The notes beneath the pieces were generated by a model. It saw nothing but the letters and a program-made list of their open reading frames with translations, searched no databases and was not told where the DNA came from. The position numbers were made by a program, and so were the translations under genes. Below, in pieces: positions 5,992 through 8,527 of a stretch of DNA of 8,527 nt; the first letter of the stretch is position 1, and every line of letters begins with the position of its first letter. Source of the DNA: Thiomargarita sp. (GTDB lineage: Bacteria; Pseudomonadota; Gammaproteobacteria; Beggiatoales; Beggiatoaceae); the NCBI GenBank assembly GCA_030618965.1, contig JAUXCJ010000027.1:1-8527 (forward strand). Direction: 5' to 3'.

Positions 5992-7210
5992 TTTGTCTAG
6001 GCATCTCAAACAAATCAAAATACTGATCATTAGTCAAGAGTTCTATATGCCCATTATCTTGACGCTTAATGAAAACAACCCCTCCTCCTTGCTCAATTTC
6101 CAGTGTTTGGCGAACATATTCAGGTAATTTTACCAATCCCTCACTTGAGACGTATCCCATCGGCGCAGTTTCATCAGTGGAAGCCGTATCGCTATAATGT
6201 TCCGTAAAATCATTAGCTTCTACAATAGAACATTGCGTCAGTGTTGGTGCATCCTTACCTGTACGCATAGCATAAAAATGTTTACCAAATTCAAATGCTG
6301 GTGAATGACTACTAATAATTATCTGTTTTGGCCCAAAAGGGTCTTCAACAATTTCTTTAAAAATTTCCCTTAAACGCAGTTGTAGGGTATAACGTAAATT
6401 CAATTCTGGCTCTTCAATTCCTATAAATGTGGCATTACTCACTAATAATCGTGCAATCAAGGCAACCACCTGTTGAATACCTGAACCGAGCATTTCAATC
6501 GGAATTCGGCTAGAATTCGACTTTTTCGGCTGAAAGGCTAGATTCGCGCGATTACTATGGCGGTCGAAAAGTGCTACAAACTCGCCTTCACCAAGGACAT
6601 CATTAAAGCGTTGTAATGTTCTCACAAATAATGCCCACTTTTCATAAATTGAAGCTTCTAAAGAATCTTTTATGTCATAAAGTTTTAATAACAGCGTTTG
6701 AGGGACAATATTTCGTCCCGTTTCTATCTCATTTTCTGAAATCAACCTATCAACACCAATTAGTGCATAAGCACTTTCTTGATAAGGCATGAATAAGTCT
6801 TTGAATGAAAAGATATGATTTTCCTTACTATCTATAATGCAAGAAATATTTTTATTTTCAAATGTTTTCAGTGTCAAACTTATATTTAAGATTTTGTTTC
6901 TATTTTCTGGCTCAGTTATCAAATTCGCATTTATAAAAATCGGCTTATCCAAAGCTAAATTAAATATTTCATTGGTTTTAAACCCAAGTTTCGCCAGTTC
7001 TTCTGCACTTAAATTTAAGATTCTATTATCAGAATCTGAAGAAGAGAGCCATTTATAGCAACATTTAAAAAACAATTGCATCGCTTCAAGCAAATTTGAT
7101 TTACCAACATTATTTTCCCCATGAATAACACAAATATTGCCCATATTTTCAAGAACAATTTCATTTTGAAAATTTTTATAGCCTGTTACTGAAAACCTTT
7201 TTATTTGCAT
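5978..7210 (-). CDS. RecF/OLD-like ATPase with C-terminal AbrB/MazE-type antitoxin domain (410 aa)
   Basis: A cytoplasmic ABC/SMC-type ATPase of the AAA_15/AAA_21 kind. It begins MQIKRFSVTGYKNFQNE and has Walker A GENNVGKS (31-38), a signature-like LGSGIQQ (241-247), Walker B FIGIEEPE (262-269, tandem Glu 266-267) and His302 in SSHSP. There is no TOPRIM nuclease domain, unlike OLD proteins. After an acidic linker (about 330-351), residues 352-392 read as a swapped-hairpin AbrB/MazE/VapB domain: GYVSSEGLVKLPEYVRQTL, then EIEQGGGVVF and GHIELL. A 17-residue aromatic and acidic tail ending in Arg410 follows, as in VapB toxin-binding tails. ATG 7210 has AGG about 10 bases upstream. The stop overlaps the PIN gene by 14 bases. 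I infer an ATP-dependent sensor that also neutralises the PIN toxin. Defence or stress role is unproven. Confidence 0.88.
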   Translation of the reverse strand: MQIKRFSVTGYKNFQNEIVLENMGNICVIHGENNVGKSNLLEAMQLFFKCCYKWLSSSDSDNRILNLSAEELAKLGFKTNEIFNLALDKPIFINANLITEPENRNKILNISLTLKTFENKNISCIIDSKENHIFSFKDLFMPYQESAYALIGVDRLISENEIETGRNIVPQTLLLKLYDIKDSLEASIYEKWALFVRTLQRFNDVLGEGEFVALFDRHSNRANLAFQPKKSNSSRIPIEMLGSGIQQVVALIARLLVSNATFIGIEEPELNLRYTLQLRLREIFKEIVEDPFGPKQIIISSHSPAFEFGKHFYAMRTGKDAPTLTQCSIVEANDFTEHYSDTASTDETAPMGYVSSEGLVKLPEYVRQTLEIEQGGGVVFIKRQDNGHIELLTNDQYFDLFEMPRQNENR

Positions 7211-7241
7211 ACGTTTTTAACCTGTAAATCATGATTCAAAT

Positions 7242-7329
7242 AACTACACAGATTATATTTAAGAAAGGATAAAACCCCAGTTTTGCTATGATTTTGCCTT
7301 ATCCATTCTTAAATACAATCTGTGTAGTT
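7242..7329. repeat. 88-bp long inverted repeat, MITE-like, upstream of the ATPase gene
   Basis: The 31-base arms at 7242-7272 and 7299-7329 match at 29 of 31 positions (mismatches at left-arm positions 14 and 25) around a 26-base loop. The outer ends read AACTACACAGATT and AATCTGTGTAGTT. Size and symmetry fit a palindromic miniature transposable element, but no clear target-site duplication is visible. It occupies most of the region upstream of the ATPase-PIN pair and could also end transcription of the gene to the right. Confidence 0.75.
7252..7257 (-). promoter_or_regulatory. Possible -10 box for the ATPase-PIN operon inside the inverted repeat
   Basis: On the minus strand this reads TATAAT, an exact -10 consensus, about 42 bases before the ATPase ATG. 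No recognisable -35 hexamer lies 16-18 bases upstream, where the sequence is G-rich. The position is plausible, but a -10 match in AT-rich DNA is weak evidence. Confidence 0.25.
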
Positions 7330-7354
7330 CTTAATTTTTTATCCCAAATACCCC

Positions 7355-7400
7355 AAAAAAAAATTTTGCAAGAGGGGGCTATCGCCTTGCATCCCCCCCT
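7355..7400 (-). terminator. GC-rich structured segment with T run after the FGE-fold gene
   Basis: On the minus strand a GC-rich stretch begins 23 bases after the stop codon and ends in nine T residues (7363-7355). Two stems are possible: CTTGCA (7391-7386) with TGCAAG (7372-7367), and AGGGGG (7400-7395) with CCCCCT (7378-7373). Their order is interleaved, so both can form only as a pseudoknot; either alone makes a hairpin. A terminator role is plausible. In diversity-generating retroelements, a structured element often follows the variable region, which is an alternative reading. Confidence 0.5.
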
Positions 7401-7423
7401 TCCAAGCGTCCAAGGACCAATGC

Positions 7424-7552
7424 TCAAGGGTTAGGTGTCCTGATGAGCCGGAAACCGTAGCTCCAGCTGCGTACCGTTGGCCCGTACCTGTTACGGAACG
7501 CCACCCGTGTCCCCCTAGGTTCGTAGTCCCACGAACCGCCGCGCAGGACGAA
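7424..7552 (-). other. Candidate DGR variable region at the 3' end of the FGE-fold gene
   Basis: The last 42 codons are about 63% GC by hand count (79 of 126), against about 30% in the 20 codons just before. Conserved scaffold pieces, VLRGGSW and GFRLIR, flank surface positions that mostly use NNC codons: GAC, TAC, TTC, AAC, TAC, AGC, AGC and TAC. All of these can arise by changing A residues in AAC, the mark of adenine-specific mutagenic retrohoming. No template repeat or reverse transcriptase is inside the window, so the assignment rests on composition, fold and position. Confidence 0.6.
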
Positions 7553-8527
7553 AAAGATAGCATCTTTATTGCTCGTATTTTCATCACCTTGATACTTATT
7601 GTGATATTCAGAGCAAGTCCACTCCCACACATTACCAGGCACATCATACAAGCCCCATGCGTTAGGTTTTTTCTCTCCGACAGGATGCGTCTTACTTAAT
7701 GAGTTATCATCATACCAAGCATAATCACCCAAACTACTTTCATCATCACCAAAGCAATAACGAGTAGTAGTTCCTGCCCTAGCCATATATTCCCATTCCG
7801 CCTCAGTAGGTAAACGATATATATATCCAGTTTGCTCACTTAACCACTTCGCATAAGCTGTAGCATCATGCCATGACACATTTATCACAGGACGCTTGCC
7901 ACGTCCCCAGCCCTCATCTGAAGGTTTATTTTTCTTTGTAACTTCTGCAAACTTATCATATTCATCAAAAGTTACTTGATATTTTCCAACAGCAAAACGA
8001 TCAATTGACACCTCATGCACAGGTTTTGCATTATCAATCTCTTCTGAGCCCATTTGAAATGGCCCCGCCGGAATCCAAACCATTTCAGGGCCTTTGTTAC
8101 CATCTTTTAAGCTATCGCGGAAAACCTCGAACTCATTTATTGAGGGTTTCTGAAATGTCCAAATTCCACCTTCACTAGGAGAATTATCCGCTAAATTAGA
8201 AATATTCACCGCCTGTTGAGGTGCGATTTTTTGTTGATTAGGTTGCCAACGGGTTTGATAATTACAGCCTAAGTTTTCAGGCAAGTGCCAACCAGTATAA
8301 TATTTGCCATTTTCTTCAAATAACACTGGTATCAAACCATCACCAGAACTTGTAGGCGACTCATCTAATGGAAAAATATCCAAGAAAAAAGAGCGTGGAT
8401 TTCCAATCATAGTCATTTGGCGTGGAGCTGCAACCATAGCGGATGCAAGAACTGGTCTATTTATAGCCTGTTGAAAAGGCAATAATCTTTCATGAATATC
8501 TTTAAAATCATCAAAATAGCGTGGATC
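7424..8527 (-). CDS. FGE-sulfatase/C-type-lectin-fold protein, 5' end missing (367 aa visible)
   Basis: The frame is open from the window edge (DPRYFDDFKDIHERLLPF...), so the true start lies outside and a TTG at 8482 should not be used. Visible residues 1-146 form an N-terminal part I do not recognise. Residues 147-367 are a formylglycine-generating-enzyme/SUMF1 domain: PEMVWIPAGPFQMGS, RPVINVSWHDATAYAKWL, YRLPTEAEWEYMARAG, WGLYDVPGNVWEWTCSEYH, VLRGGSW and GFRLIR. The paired cysteines that catalyse formylglycine formation are absent from the C-terminal segment; the last Cys is in WEWTC. It is therefore more likely a ligand-binding display domain than an enzyme. The final 42 codons differ sharply in composition and look like a DGR variable region. 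Such domains often sit at the end of multidomain signalling or protease proteins, which the missing N-terminus could reveal. Confidence 0.9.
   Translation of the reverse strand, partial: DPRYFDDFKDIHERLLPFQQAINRPVLASAMVAAPRQMTMIGNPRSFFLDIFPLDESPTSSGDGLIPVLFEENGKYYTGWHLPENLGCNYQTRWQPNQQKIAPQQAVNISNLADNSPSEGGIWTFQKPSINEFEVFRDSLKDGNKGPEMVWIPAGPFQMGSEEIDNAKPVHEVSIDRFAVGKYQVTFDEYDKFAEVTKKNKPSDEGWGRGKRPVINVSWHDATAYAKWLSEQTGYIYRLPTEAEWEYMARAGTTTRYCFGDDESSLGDYAWYDDNSLSKTHPVGEKKPNAWGLYDVPGNVWEWTCSEYHNKYQGDENTSNKDAIFFVLRGGSWDYEPRGTRVAFRNRYGPTVRSWSYGFRLIRTPNP

Noticed and set aside
6837..7058. 73-aa plus-strand frame inside the ATPase gene
   Set aside because: It is antisense to a motif-supported ATPase and looks like a shadow frame in AT-rich DNA.
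7339..7647. 102-aa minus-strand frame overlapping the end of the FGE-fold gene
   Set aside because: It lies out of frame within the conserved FGE coding region and runs into the non-coding 3' flank; the composition matches a shadow frame of the GC-rich tail.

Overview
The window is AT-rich and gene-dense. It looks like part of a gammaproteobacterial chromosome, possibly a filamentous sulfur bacterium (Beggiatoa/Thiothrix-like). This is inferred from low GC, a PbpC-type penicillin-binding protein, an Atm1-type exporter, many toxin-antitoxin parts and a formylglycine-generating-enzyme (FGE)-fold protein with a retroelement-like hypervariable tail. No rRNA, tRNA, CRISPR array or complete insertion sequence was seen.

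Layout. Positions 1-28 hold a possible start of a leftward gene cut by the edge. At 184-414 (-) is a small antitoxin-like protein whose expected toxin is missing. A divergent intergenic region with two small palindromes leads to an Atm1-type ABC exporter (567-2357, +). Next, under a clear sigma70-type promoter overlapped by a palindromic operator candidate, comes a Phd/YefM antitoxin and FitB/VapC-like PIN toxin pair (2430-3109, +). A 13-bp hairpin separates this from the convergent pbpC (3148-5331, -).

The most interesting part is the leftward pair at 5407-7210. The first gene is a RecF/OLD-like ATPase that ends in what reads as an AbrB/MazE-type antitoxin domain. It overlaps by 14 bases the gene of a PIN-domain nuclease with an unusual cysteine-bearing insert. 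It resembles a VapBC module whose antitoxin has been fused to an ATP-dependent sensor, and is a good candidate for an undescribed defence or stress system. An 88-bp near-perfect long inverted repeat lies directly upstream.

The right end (7424-8527, -) is the 3' part of a gene for an FGE-sulfatase/C-type-lectin-fold protein cut by the window edge. Its last 42 codons jump from roughly 30% to roughly 63% GC (hand counts) and contain many NNC codons of the kind made by adenine mutagenesis of AAC. It lacks the catalytic FGE cysteines. It is followed by a GC-rich structured segment that can form a pseudoknot. Together these suggest the variable region of a diversity-generating retroelement (DGR) target, with template and reverse transcriptase outside the window.
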